From Nitrospiraceae bacterium (GTDB lineage: Bacteria > Nitrospirota > Nitrospiria > Nitrospirales > UBA2166): a DNA stretch of 64,000 nucleotides. The DNA is taken from NCBI GenBank assembly GCA_002726235.1, contig PBSN01000008.1, forward strand, positions 247,390-311,389. The letters are read 5' to 3'. Below are positions 17,967 through 26,633 of the stretch, piece after piece. The position numbers were made by a program, and so were the translations under genes. The notes below the pieces were generated by a model that had not been told where the DNA came from, did not search any database, and worked only from the letters and a program-made list of their open reading frames with translations. Positions within the stretch are counted from its first letter, which is position 1. Each line of letters starts with the position of its first letter.

Positions 17967-19289
17967 ATGCAGACGTATTTTTACCAATTAGCCGACGATA
18001 TTACAGCTCGCATGCAGGGAGACGAACGGTTCACCTGTACCTTCTCGGCAGAGGACTCCGATTTTGTACGGATGAATAAAGGTGTGGTCCGGCAAGCGGG
18101 AAGTGTGGCGCAGCGATCGTTGACCATCAACCTAATTACGGGTATGCGTCATACAGCCGGGTCGGTCTCGCTGTCTGGAGACCTCTCAATGGATCGTGCA
18201 TGGATTGATACGATGCTAGTGCGATCGAGGGAAAAAATGCCTCACCTTCCAGAAGATCCTCATCATCTGTATGCCACCGACGTTCGATCAAGTGAACAGC
18301 AGGGCAAGAATCTCCTCGCGAAAAGTTCCGATGTCGTTCCAGCTATTCTTGATGCTGGCCACAATCGCGATATGGTTGGCCTCTATGCGTCGGGTGGGAT
18401 GTATTACGGGTTTGCTAATTCATTTGGTCAGCGCAACTGGTTCTCGAGTTTCAATCACAATCTAGAATGGAGTTTTTATTCCCAGGCCGATAAGGCGGTG
18501 AAAAGTAGGTACTCCGGTTTTGAGTGGGATCTTGCGGCGTTTCGAGGAAAAGTTGATTGGGCAAACGAGCAGCTTGATGTCCTCACCCATCCATCCCACA
18601 CTGTCCATCCTGGCCGCTACCGCGTGTATATTTCGCCCTATGCGCTCTATGATGTGGTTGGAATGTTGGGTTGGGGCTGTTTTGGCTTGAAATCCCACCG
18701 TACTAAGCAGACTCCTTTGCTGCATATGCTCGAAGGTGGTGCGAAGCTCCATTCGGCGGTGACGATGTTTGAGAATACACACGACGGCATTGCTCCCAAT
18801 TTTCAGGACGCTGGTTTCATTAAGCCGGATTACGTATCGCTTATTGAGAAGGGCGAACTCTGCAATACGCTTGTCTCTCCGCGTTCTGCGAAAGAGTATG
18901 GGATTCCTACCAATGGCGCATCCGGCCATGAAGCCCCAGAATCTGTGGAGATGCTTGGAGGCGAAATCCAAACCGATCAGATCCTCCGACAGCTCGACAC
19001 TGGGATCTATATCAATAACGTGTGGTATCTCAACTATTCTGATCGTAGTGCGTGCCGTATGACGGGGATGACTCGCTTTGCGACCTTCTGGGTTGAGAAT
19101 GGCATTATCAAGGCCCCGCTTTCCGTCATGCGCTTCGATGAGACCTTGTATCGCATGCTTGGAGAAAATCTTATTGGTTTGACTGCCGAACGCGATCTTA
19201 TTATGGATTCTACTACCTATCAGATGCGATCTACCGAAAGTGGCCGGCTTCCTGGTGCGTTGGTTGGAGAGTTTTCCTTCACCCTGTAG
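17967..19289 (+). CDS. TldE/PmbA-like partner of TldD
   Basis: A 440-residue protein with the PmbA_TldD fold (FVRMNKGVVRQAGSVAQRSL, later FENTHDGIAPNFQDAGF, C-terminal VENGIIKAPLSVMRFDET). It lacks the HExxxH zinc motif, as expected of the non-catalytic TldE subunit that forms a heterodimer with TldD. The 163-bp spacer upstream has no recognised gene. Together the pair would form a peptide-processing chamber in the cytoplasm. The assignment as TldE rather than a second TldD rests on the missing motif and gene order. Confidence 0.85.
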   Translation: MQTYFYQLADDITARMQGDERFTCTFSAEDSDFVRMNKGVVRQAGSVAQRSLTINLITGMRHTAGSVSLSGDLSMDRAWIDTMLVRSREKMPHLPEDPHHLYATDVRSSEQQGKNLLAKSSDVVPAILDAGHNRDMVGLYASGGMYYGFANSFGQRNWFSSFNHNLEWSFYSQADKAVKSRYSGFEWDLAAFRGKVDWANEQLDVLTHPSHTVHPGRYRVYISPYALYDVVGMLGWGCFGLKSHRTKQTPLLHMLEGGAKLHSAVTMFENTHDGIAPNFQDAGFIKPDYVSLIEKGELCNTLVSPRSAKEYGIPTNGASGHEAPESVEMLGGEIQTDQILRQLDTGIYINNVWYLNYSDRSACRMTGMTRFATFWVENGIIKAPLSVMRFDETLYRMLGENLIGLTAERDLIMDSTTYQMRSTESGRLPGALVGEFSFTL

Positions 19290-19607
19290 CATGCAACACT
19301 CTACACAGTGTGGAAATGGAACGGTACGTTTGTAGTCGATGCCGTGTGTGTTTCTTGTGCGTACGTGAGTTCATACAGGCGGGACCTATGTAACTGCTGA
19401 TCCTTCCTCCAAGATGCTCAATCAGTACTGCACGATGGCAATTGCAGTCGATCTTCACCTCCCTCTCACCCGCTGATCGTGAAAAACGTTGGGCATTCAA
19501 GCTTCATATGAGGTATGCTTCACCACTGCCAATGAGAACCGTTGTCTTGCAGCGTTGAATCTGTCTAACCGTGTAGTGTATTTGAAAATCCAAGGGGGAG
19601 TATAGTT
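19290..19607. other. Gene-free interval upstream of amt
   Basis: About 320 bases. A very short Cys-rich + strand frame (YVCSRCRVCFLC) appears near 19318, but it stops quickly and is not supported as a gene. I looked for a sigma-54 TGGCAC-N5-TTGC element expected for nitrogen control and did not find one. GGGGG about 8 bases before the amt ATG is the ribosome binding site. Confidence 0.5.
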
Positions 19608-20867
19608 ATGATGCGGATGCCACACATATTGACTACTCCATTAGTTGTCGTCGTGGGTTTGTTTTGGGCAACCGGAGCCTGGGCGCAAGAATCTAAAATT
19701 GATACGGGTGATACCGCATGGATCATCGTTGCCACAGCATTAGTGTTTGCCATGGTGCTACCTGGAGTTGCATTTTTTTACGGGGGATTAGTCCGGAGTA
19801 AGAATGTGCTAGGTATGCTTATCCAAACAGGCGCCATTATGTGTGTGATAAGTATTGTTTGGGTATTCTGGGGATACAGTTTGGCATTTGGACCAGATAA
19901 AGGGGGTATCATTGGAGGTTTAGATTTTGTGGCCTTGAGTGGGGTTGGATCTGAGCCGGGTGCTTTAGCGCCAACGATTCCGCATCAACTCTTCATGGTC
20001 TTTCAATTAATGTTTGCGGCAATTACCGTTGCTCTGATTACTGGGGCGTTTGCCGAACGTATGAAGTTCACCGCCCTACTACTATTTGCGGTTCTTTGGT
20101 CGACGTTAATCTACTCACCGCTTGCACATTGGGTGTGGGGAGGTGGCTGGTTACATGCCCTGGGAGGGCTGGACTTTGCCGGTGGAGCAGTGGTTCACAT
20201 TAGTTCCGGATTTGCGGCCTTGGCCTGTGCCCTTGTTTTGGGAAAACGGAAAGGGTATGGCACGGAAAATATGCCACCTCATAACCTCCCGTTCGCGTTT
20301 TTAGGGGCGGGAATGCTCTGGTTTGGCTGGTTTGGGTTTAATGCGGGTAGTGCGCTTGGAGCTAACGAGGTTGCTGTGACGGCTTTTGTCAATACGCACC
20401 TCGCGGCGTCTGCAGGGGCGATTAGCTGGATGGTTGCGGAATGGGTGCATCGAGGCAAGCCCACTCTTTTAGGTGTCGCGAGTGGAATGATCGCTGGTCT
20501 TGCGACCATTACTCCAGCGGCGGGATATGTAACGGCGATTCCCTCGGTCTTTATTGGACTGATTGGTGGCGTGGTGTGCTATCTTGGCGTCGTGTTGAAG
20601 CTCAAGCTTGGGTACGATGAGTCACTTGACGTATTGGCTATCCACGGATTTGGAGGCATCACTGGGCTTCTTGCGGTTGGACTGCTTGCCACGGAAGGGT
20701 CTGTCAGTGCCCAGTTGGTAATGATTGGTGTCGCCGTCGCGTTCTGTTTCATCGGGACCTATGTTATTTTGAAGATTGTTGACAGAGTGATTGGGCTGCG
20801 TGTTTCGCTTGAGGAAGAGCAGGAAGGTCTTGATCTGAGTCAACATAGGGAGAGGGCGTATAGTTAA
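19608..20867 (+). CDS. amt: Ammonium transporter Amt
   Basis: A 419-residue channel protein with a cleavable signal (WATGAWAQ) and about 11 transmembrane helices. The conserved twin pore histidines appear in GGAVVHISSG and LAIHGFGGITG. The Phe-gate and vestibule region includes FQLMFAAITVALITGAFAERM. It carries ammonium across the inner membrane. The adjacent glnK/glnB gene usual in many bacteria is not present within the next genes, so PII control must come from elsewhere if it exists. The C-terminus is short and charged. Confidence 0.95.
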   Translation: MMRMPHILTTPLVVVVGLFWATGAWAQESKIDTGDTAWIIVATALVFAMVLPGVAFFYGGLVRSKNVLGMLIQTGAIMCVISIVWVFWGYSLAFGPDKGGIIGGLDFVALSGVGSEPGALAPTIPHQLFMVFQLMFAAITVALITGAFAERMKFTALLLFAVLWSTLIYSPLAHWVWGGGWLHALGGLDFAGGAVVHISSGFAALACALVLGKRKGYGTENMPPHNLPFAFLGAGMLWFGWFGFNAGSALGANEVAVTAFVNTHLAASAGAISWMVAEWVHRGKPTLLGVASGMIAGLATITPAAGYVTAIPSVFIGLIGGVVCYLGVVLKLKLGYDESLDVLAIHGFGGITGLLAVGLLATEGSVSAQLVMIGVAVAFCFIGTYVILKIVDRVIGLRVSLEEEQEGLDLSQHRERAYS

Positions 20868-20922
20868 AACAGCCTCATGTGCTTCTTGTGTTCAAGCAAA
20901 GGGTAAACGAGCATGCCCAGCG

Positions 20923-21477
20923 TTGGATGCCCTTATTTGCCCCCGTTGTTGTGGCGAGCAACGGCTTGTTAAGATCGAATGTCTACCAAGCTGTAAGTAT
21001 CTTACGATCCATGAGGGCTATCAGCGGGAACGGTCAGCGCAAGTCTTTATGATGGAGCGCGCTAAGGCACTTCACTCATACAAGGACAATACGGCACTAA
21101 TGGCTGTGGTTGGTCTTGAGATGACCATGTATAAACATTTGGCCAAGTACCCGCAAACGCGAGATTGGGAAATTATTGCGGGAATGGAGGAGCTCAGGAA
21201 ACGTCTCAGTCCACTGGCATTTCCCGATTCGAATCGCTCAACCCATGGGAATGAATCGTTGTGGAAGGACTTTGAACCCTTTCTTAAGGATATTGATCGT
21301 TCTGAAGCTGCAGATATTCTTGGAGTATATATTCTCTTTACAAAATCGTTTTCTGGAGATGAGCTTCAGTCGCGGCAGTTTCAACGCGGTCTACTGGGAT
21401 TTCTTCAGCAATATCAGTCTGACATCATTGAGAAAATGCCGCAGCAAGAGAATTCGGGCCAAATCATCACGGCGTAG
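20923..21477 (+). CDS. Zinc-ribbon hypothetical protein
   Basis: A 184-residue frame starting at TTG (MDALICPRCC) with a treble-clef-like CPRCCGEQR and a second Cys in CLPSCKYL, followed by a helical domain (MERAKALHSYKDNTALMAVV, DILGVYILFTKSF). The frame stays open upstream for about 28 codons with two more Cys (CASC), but has no ATG, GTG or TTG there. The true start may therefore be a rare codon, or the first cysteines may be untranslated. I do not recognise a function. It lies 45 bp before mtnB and may share its transcript. Confidence 0.6.
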   Translation: MDALICPRCCGEQRLVKIECLPSCKYLTIHEGYQRERSAQVFMMERAKALHSYKDNTALMAVVGLEMTMYKHLAKYPQTRDWEIIAGMEELRKRLSPLAFPDSNRSTHGNESLWKDFEPFLKDIDRSEAADILGVYILFTKSFSGDELQSRQFQRGLLGFLQQYQSDIIEKMPQQENSGQIITA

Positions 21478-21521
21478 TTCCGGCCCTCCGCTCCAGTCCT
21501 GCTTTAGGCCCCGTTACAAAG

Positions 21522-22172
21522 ATGGCGATGTTTCAGAGTGAGATACCATTCCATGGTATGCGGGATATTGATGCCTGCGTGGAGATCATTCGTTCTTTCT
21601 ATGTCCGCGGCTGGGTTCTTGGAACAGGTGGAAATTTTAGTGTCCTGCTGACCAGGAAGCCGTTTCGGCTTGCCATTACATCAAGCGGTATAGATAAAGG
21701 CATCATTGCTCCTGAGCATTTTCCTCACGTTGATGCGTCGGGGAATGTAGTGGAAGGAACTGGAAAGCCGACGGCGGAAGCCGGATTGCATCTTGCCGTG
21801 CTTGCGGCTGTAAACGCGGGAGCGGTCTTTCATACACATTCAGTATGGGCAACACTCCTATCCACCATTTATTTTCCCAGTGGTGGACTGCATATTGAAG
21901 GCTATGAGATGTTAAAGGGATTGCACGGCGTTGATTCGCATACACACCGCGAATGGCTTCCAATTATTGAAAACTCTCAGAATATACCCAGCCTTGGTGA
22001 CACGGTCCAGAAGCTTCTTGAGGAGAGTCCCACGGTACATGGATTTTTGATTCGTGGCCATGGGCTGTATACCTGGGGGAAGACGATCTATGAGGCAAAA
22101 CAACACGTTGAAATATTCGAGTTCTTACTTGAGGTCATTGGGCGACGTCGTACGATGCTGATAGAGACATAA
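21522..22172 (+). CDS. mtnB: Methylthioribulose-1-phosphate dehydratase
   Basis: A class II aldolase-fold enzyme of 216 residues that dehydrates 5-methylthioribulose-1-phosphate in the methionine salvage pathway. Zinc-ligand motifs are HTHSVWAT and RGHGLYTWG, with the catalytic region [10 protein letters not shown] between them and SSGIDKG earlier. It is followed at 10 bp by mtnD and then mtnC, a compact salvage operon. The start may be ATG 21522 or the in-frame ATG 6 bases later. The upstream isomerase gene mtnA is not in this window. Confidence 0.92.
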   Translation: MAMFQSEIPFHGMRDIDACVEIIRSFYVRGWVLGTGGNFSVLLTRKPFRLAITSSGIDKGIIAPEHFPHVDASGNVVEGTGKPTAEAGLHLAVLAAVNAGAVFHTHSVWATLLSTIYFPSGGLHIEGYEMLKGLHGVDSHTHREWLPIIENSQNIPSLGDTVQKLLEESPTVHGFLIRGHGLYTWGKTIYEAKQHVEIFEFLLEVIGRRRTMLIET

Positions 22173-22182
22173 AGGAGCACGA

Positions 22183-22731
22183 ATGGCTATTGTGAAAATA
22201 CCATATGAAGGCAAGACGCTTGATGCTCAAGAAAGCATTATAGCTTATTTGGCTGGTATAGGGATTGACTATGAACGCTGGGAGCCGACGTATCCAATTG
22301 CACCCGATGCACCAGAAGACGAAATCTTAGATGCCTACAAGCCTGAAATTGATGCGCTGAAAGTTAGGGGTGGATATGTGACGGCAGATGTGATTGACGT
22401 GAATGCGAGCACCCCCAATCTCGAGGCCATGCTGAATAAGTTTCGCAAAGAGCATTGGCATGATGAAGATGAAGTACGTTTTATCATCGAAGGACGTGGA
22501 GTGTTCCACATTCATCCAAAAGAGCAACCTGTGGTGGCTATTGAAGTTGGGGCAGGGGATTTGATTCGGCTACCACGTGGAATCTGGCATTGGTTTGATT
22601 TATGTGAGGAAAAACGTATTCGTGCGATTCGCCTCTTTCAGGATCCCGCGGGATGGACACCGGTGTATACCGAAAGTGGACTTGAACAAGGATATTTGCC
22701 TGTGTGCATGGGGCAGAGTGATATTCCCTAA
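22183..22731 (+). CDS. mtnD: Acireductone dioxygenase
   Basis: A cupin of 182 residues catalysing oxidative cleavage of acireductone to 2-keto-4-methylthiobutyrate and formate (Fe form) or an off-pathway product (Ni form). The metal-binding pattern is [10 protein letters not shown] followed about 40 residues later by the His of [34 protein letters not shown] completes the barrel. It is preceded by AAAGGAGC and sits between mtnB and mtnC. Confidence 0.93.
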   Translation: MAIVKIPYEGKTLDAQESIIAYLAGIGIDYERWEPTYPIAPDAPEDEILDAYKPEIDALKVRGGYVTADVIDVNASTPNLEAMLNKFRKEHWHDEDEVRFIIEGRGVFHIHPKEQPVVAIEVGAGDLIRLPRGIWHWFDLCEEKRIRAIRLFQDPAGWTPVYTESGLEQGYLPVCMGQSDIP

Positions 22732-22751
22732 TCGTGACGGGAGGACTGGTC

Positions 22752-23495
22752 GTGACGTTCTCAATAGAGTTTGATGTCCTCTTATTGGATATTGAAGGAA
22801 CGATCACTCCCATAGATTTTGTGCGCAACACTCTTTTTCCGTTTGCGCGATGCCATGTTCGGGCATTCGTCGAGCAAAATCATGATGAGCCTTCTGTTCA
22901 AGAAGACCTTGAACATTTAAAGATCCAGTGTCTGACAGACATCGCGAATGGTCTGACCCCACCAAGGTGGCAAGGTGCGTCCCATGACATTGCAGCGATC
23001 GAAACATATGTACATTGGCTCATGGATCAAGACCGAAAGGTTGCTCCACTCAAGTCACTTCAAGGAAAGGTGTGGAAATTTGGGTATGAGAGTGGGGTGT
23101 TGCGAGGGCGTGTGTTCGAGGATGTCCTTCCTGCGCTCCAACGGCTTCAATACCAGAAGAAGCCCATCTACCTATTTTCCTCTGGAAGTGTGCTGGCCCA
23201 GCAACTACTCATTACGCATTCAGAGCGTGGAGACTTGAGTCAATATATCAGCGGATACTTTGATACAAACACGGGGTCGAAAGGGGAACCTCAGAGTTAC
23301 GAAACGATTGCAGCGACGATTGGCGTTAAGTCTTCCAACGTGTTATTTATTTCTGATGCAATTATCGAGCTTGATGCGGCAACAACAATTGGGATGCAAG
23401 TTCTGATGGCAAGGCGCTTTGGAAATGTGGAGCAGGGGGAGTCTTCGTATTTGCGCATTGAGTCGTTTCATTCATTAGAACTGTCGATGCCGTGA
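22752..23495 (+). CDS. mtnC: Enolase-phosphatase (methionine salvage)
   Basis: A HAD-superfamily phosphatase converting 2,3-diketo-5-methylthiopentyl-1-phosphate to acireductone. The GTG at 22752 is chosen because GGGAGGA is 6 bases upstream; an earlier in-frame GTG at 22734 lacks such a site. It has about 247 residues. HAD motif I is DIEGT (LLLDIEGTITPIDF), motif II is SSGSVLAQQLL, and motif III/IV is LFISDAIIELDAA. The Glu in place of the second nucleophile Asp is typical for MtnC. It is the last gene of the mtnBDC cluster. Confidence 0.92.
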   Translation: MTFSIEFDVLLLDIEGTITPIDFVRNTLFPFARCHVRAFVEQNHDEPSVQEDLEHLKIQCLTDIANGLTPPRWQGASHDIAAIETYVHWLMDQDRKVAPLKSLQGKVWKFGYESGVLRGRVFEDVLPALQRLQYQKKPIYLFSSGSVLAQQLLITHSERGDLSQYISGYFDTNTGSKGEPQSYETIAATIGVKSSNVLFISDAIIELDAATTIGMQVLMARRFGNVEQGESSYLRIESFHSLELSMP

Positions 23496-23505
23496 TTGAG
23501 GATAC

Positions 23506-23533
23506 ACTGACGTATTCAGGAATGTTGTATAAT
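23506..23533 (+). promoter_or_regulatory. Sigma-70-like promoter upstream of DUF4399 gene
   Basis: CTGACG at 23506-23511 (four of six matches to the -35 consensus), a 16-bp spacer and a perfect TATAAT at 23528-23533, about 35 bases before the gene start. Confidence 0.6.
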
Positions 23534-23567
23534 GGTACAAAGATGGAATATATGTCGAAGGGGGGGC

Positions 23568-23987
23568 ATGGGTAAGATGTTGTTTTCTTTAGTCGTTATG
23601 GTTGTGATGTTGCTTCCGTCACTGGCGCTAGGAGGAACAGCATCTCCAGATGGGGCAAATCTTTATATTATTTCGCCGTCTGCCGGAGAGGTTGTGCAGA
23701 ATCCGGTCACTGTGAAGTTTGGTCTGCAAGTCATGGGGGTAGCTCCAGCCGGTGTTGATAAGCCCAATACTGGCCATCATCATCTGTTGATTGACACTGC
23801 GGTTCCATCTTTGGATAAGCCAATTCCTTCTGACGCTACGCACAAGCATTTTGGGAAGGGGCAGACAGAGACTAGTCTCATGTTGTCTGCAGGAAAACAT
23901 ACCCTTCAGCTAATTCTTGGCGATAAGGGCCATATTCCCTTCTCTCCCCCTGTGATATCTGACAAGATTACGATTACGGTGAAGTAA
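23568..23987 (+). CDS. Secreted DUF4399-type protein
   Basis: About 139 residues. The signal peptide (LFSLVVMVVMLLPSLALGG) is followed by a compact beta domain with SPSAGEVVQNPVTVKFGLQV, GHHHLLIDT and HKHFGKGQTET. These are features of the DUF4399 family of periplasmic proteins. The His clusters could bind metal. A run of seven G immediately upstream serves as a ribosome binding site for the ATG at 23568 or 23577. It has its own promoter and a hairpin after it, so it is probably monocistronic. Confidence 0.75.
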   Translation: MGKMLFSLVVMVVMLLPSLALGGTASPDGANLYIISPSAGEVVQNPVTVKFGLQVMGVAPAGVDKPNTGHHHLLIDTAVPSLDKPIPSDATHKHFGKGQTETSLMLSAGKHTLQLILGDKGHIPFSPPVISDKITITVK

Positions 23988-23993
23988 TTAGGT

Positions 23994-24029
23994 CTGGTTC
24001 GGGGGGCAGGGGAGGAAAAACCGAACCAG
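23994..24029. terminator. Hairpin between convergent genes
   Basis: CTGGTTCGG at 23994-24002 and CCGAACCAG at 24021-24029 form a perfect 9-bp stem with an 18-base loop. It sits in the 48 bp between the convergent DUF4399 and aat genes and could end transcription from either side. On the minus strand the loop supplies a T-run (TTTTT). Confidence 0.5.
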
Positions 24030-24035
24030 GAGATA

Positions 24036-24725
24036 TCATCCTTCTCTTTGCTGTGCGCCACCCCAGAGGTTTGGACGATTCACTGAATTTTGAAGTCGTT
24101 TGAGGAATTCTGATCGCGGGAGACCCTTGGCCCCAAATCGTGCCAGGTGCTGTGTGGGAACTTGGCAGTCAACGAGATCGAAACTCCACGTTTGCAGTTG
24201 CCAAACCAAGGCAACTAAGGCGACTTTCGATGCATCACTCTGGTGGGTAAACATTGACTCGCCAAAAAATGTTCCACCAAGCGCAATCCCATATACGCCG
24301 CCAACTAGTTTCCCCTCACTCCAGCTTTCGATCGAATGGGCAATGCCTAGCCTATGCAGTTTGGAATAGGCATCTCGCATAGCCGGCGTGATCCAGGTTC
24401 CATCTTGCCCGGGTCTGAGGGTTGTGGCGCATCGTTCTATTACGGCGTCAAACATGGTGTCGTAACGTACCGTGTAACGTTTGGATCGGATCACTCGTCT
24501 GAGACGTTGCGAAACATGTAATTCGTGAGGCAAGAGCGTAAAGCGTGGATCTGGTGACCACCAACAAATCGGCTCGCCGGTGCTATACCATGGGAATATT
24601 CCAAGGCGATAGGCTACGAGTAGTCGTTTAGGAGAGAGGTCGCCGCCGACCGCAAGAAGGCCATCGGGTTCCGCACGATCTGGCGGGGGGAATAGCGATT
24701 CAGGTGGAAGCTGATAAATTGCCAT
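24036..24725 (-). CDS. aat: Leucyl/phenylalanyl-tRNA-protein transferase
   Basis: A 229-residue enzyme that transfers Leu or Phe from aminoacyl-tRNA to N-terminal Arg or Lys of proteins, marking them for the N-end rule ClpS/ClpAP route. The family signatures GGDLSPKRLLVAYRLGIFPW, WWSPDPRF and GVYGIALGGTFFGESMF are present. It is convergent with the DUF4399 gene and divergent from purU, with 57 bp between the starts. Confidence 0.95.
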   Translation of the reverse strand: MAIYQLPPESLFPPPDRAEPDGLLAVGGDLSPKRLLVAYRLGIFPWYSTGEPICWWSPDPRFTLLPHELHVSQRLRRVIRSKRYTVRYDTMFDAVIERCATTLRPGQDGTWITPAMRDAYSKLHRLGIAHSIESWSEGKLVGGVYGIALGGTFFGESMFTHQSDASKVALVALVWQLQTWSFDLVDCQVPTQHLARFGAKGLPRSEFLKRLQNSVNRPNLWGGAQQREG

Positions 24726-24782
24726 GGCAATATTGTTGGCTAAAAACGGGGTTTACACCTTAACTTAAGCGGAGCGATTATT

Positions 24783-25655
24783 ATGAATGAGAAGGGAGTT
24801 CCTCATTCCGCGATACTTTTAGTCTCCTGTTCTGATCAAAGCGGACTTGTGGCTACCATTACTCGATTTATCCACGAAAATAACGGAAATATCCTCAATC
24901 TTGAACAGCATGTTGATCCCGAAGAGAAAGTATTTTTCATGCGATTGGAGTGGGATCTTGAACATTTCGAAATTCCGTTGAGCACTTTTGGAGAGACATT
25001 TCAACGTTTAATCGCAACGAGATTTGACATGGAATGGTCGTTGCATTCTGCAAACGAAAAACCACGCATGGCCGTTTTTGTCTCCACTCTTTCCCATTGC
25101 CTGTATGACATTCTTTCGCGTGCACATGCGGGCGAGTGGAATGTTGAAATTCCGCTTATTGTTAGCAACCACCAGACTCTTAAGCCTGTCGCGGAGAAGT
25201 TTGGTGTTGAGTATCGTGTGTTCCCGATGACACCGGATAACAAGCGTACTCAAGAAGAGAAAGAACTTGCTCTGCTGCAGACGTATCAGATAGATTTTGT
25301 TGTTCTTGCACGCTATATGCAAGTTTTAACCTCTGAATTTCTTGATCACTATCCAAATCGAGTGATCAATATCCATCATTCCTTTCTTCCAGCGCTTGCA
25401 GGCGGCAAGCCATACCACTCTGCGCATGATCGAGGAGTGAAAATTATTGGTGCGACTAGTCACTATGTGACGGCGGAGCTGGATGCTGGGCCAATCATTG
25501 AACAAGATATTGTTCGAATTAGTCATGCGGATTCAATTGACGATCTAGTTCGGAAAGGCCGTGATCTCGAAAAGGGTGTGTTGGCGAGATCAATTTGGCA
25601 CCACCTCAAGCGAAACATCCTTGTGTTCCGCAACCGCACGATTGTTTTCACGTGA
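24783..25655 (+). CDS. purU: Formyltetrahydrofolate deformylase
   Basis: A 290-residue enzyme hydrolysing 10-formyl-tetrahydrofolate to formate and tetrahydrofolate. The N-terminal ACT domain (ILLVSCSDQSGLVATITRF) is followed by a formyltransferase-fold domain with SNHQTLKPVAEKFG, NIHHSFLPAL (catalytic His) and ELDAGPIIEQD (catalytic Asp). The lack of an Arg-rich purine-substrate loop distinguishes it from PurN. Its stop overlaps the start of the next gene as GTGA, implying translational coupling. Confidence 0.93.
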   Translation: MNEKGVPHSAILLVSCSDQSGLVATITRFIHENNGNILNLEQHVDPEEKVFFMRLEWDLEHFEIPLSTFGETFQRLIATRFDMEWSLHSANEKPRMAVFVSTLSHCLYDILSRAHAGEWNVEIPLIVSNHQTLKPVAEKFGVEYRVFPMTPDNKRTQEEKELALLQTYQIDFVVLARYMQVLTSEFLDHYPNRVINIHHSFLPALAGGKPYHSAHDRGVKIIGATSHYVTAELDAGPIIEQDIVRISHADSIDDLVRKGRDLEKGVLARSIWHHLKRNILVFRNRTIVFT

Positions 25656-26248
25656 TTCAACGGTCAGTTGATATTTCCCGTGCCCTGCACCATTACCCCC
25701 AGAGGAGGAAAATTATTGGGGTTATTGGTTCTTCTGCCATCGAGTTGTCCCAATCTCAGCAACAGCTTCCGTATTGTGTGGGCAAGTGGATTGCTGAAGC
25801 CAATTGTCATCTCTTGACGGGTGGTGGGCCGGGAGTCATGGCCGCCGCCAGCAAAGGTTTCTGCGCTGTTTCGTCACGTACTGGCCTGTCTATTGGAGTG
25901 ATTCCGCATGGAAAGCCTGTGGAAATGTATCCGAACTCATGGATAGAGTTGCCGGTCTATACGCATCTTAGGGGAGAGAATCCAAAAGGGGAAGATTCGC
26001 GAAATCACATTAACGTTCGTAGCTCCCATGCGATCGTTGCTTTTCCGGGTGGAATTGGAACTCTGGCTGAGGTGGAGCTTGCAGTGGCGCGGGAAGTTGC
26101 GTGTCCTATCGTTTTATGTTTGCGGGGGCAGGAAATAATCGGTGGGTTGGGAGCTGAGGCTCTCCGCAATTTCGGTGTTCCTGTCGTTAGTGATTTAGAT
26201 GCTATTATTGAATTTCTAAACACCGCGTTAGCGCAAGTTGTTGTGTGA
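25652..26248 (+). CDS. LOG-family nucleotide-binding protein
   Basis: The start chosen is the GTG at 25652, which overlaps the purU stop (GTGA), giving about 198 residues. A Rossmann-like SLOG fold is marked by TGGGPGVMAAASKG, the LRGENPKGEDSRN loop and PGGIGTLAEVELA. This matches the TIGR00725/TIGR00730-type Lonely-guy relatives, which bind nucleotides and sometimes act as phosphoribohydrolases. The catalytic PGGxGTxxE is present in the GIGTLAE form. Coupling to purU hints at nucleotide or one-carbon metabolism, but the substrate is not known. Confidence 0.8.
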   Translation: MIQRSVDISRALHHYPQRRKIIGVIGSSAIELSQSQQQLPYCVGKWIAEANCHLLTGGGPGVMAAASKGFCAVSSRTGLSIGVIPHGKPVEMYPNSWIELPVYTHLRGENPKGEDSRNHINVRSSHAIVAFPGGIGTLAEVELAVAREVACPIVLCLRGQEIIGGLGAEALRNFGVPVVSDLDAIIEFLNTALAQVVV

Positions 26249-26633
26249 TACTACGGGATGAGCTGTTGCTATTTCGCCAAAGCGAGGATCAGTGAGATGC
26301 TAAAGTATGGCACGATGATTGGCCGATTGGGGCGGATTGTCTGGGTTTAGTGCATCTTCCTTAAAGTGGGTGTTGCACGAGGTGTTCAAACGTGAGGTGA
26401 CATTGGGTGGCTCTGTCGCTCATATCCGGTGGATGAATTCACCTTACGCCATATCCCTTTCGAGTCCATTTGTGGGGGTTGCTGCGGGGAGTGGCCATCA
26501 ACTGTCCATGGGACGTGGCACCATATCTATGTTAATTGTAAGTTGGCCTACAGCTTTGTGTAGGGAGTTCACGCACGATAACCTGATTTGGATGAGAAGT
26601 TTCGGTCTGCTCGTAGTAATGGATGTGAGCTGA
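26249..26633. other. Gene-free interval before SUMF1-fold gene
   Basis: About 385 bases. A 104-codon + strand frame from TTG 26319 ends next to the following start but resembles no known protein. I read all plus frames for fragments and could name none. The downstream GTG is preceded by GTGAGCTGA without a strong ribosome binding site. Confidence 0.4.

Noticed and set aside
18462-19292. 276-codon minus-strand frame opposite the TldE-like gene
   Set aside because: It is a shadow of a conserved coding region; its translation shows no domain.
19290-19607. Possible sigma-54 promoter upstream of amt
   Set aside because: The nearest TGGCA/TTGCA elements overlap without the required 5-base spacer.
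26319-26633. 104-codon + strand frame before the SUMF1-fold gene
   Set aside because: No similarity or coding signature; starts at TTG without a ribosome binding site.
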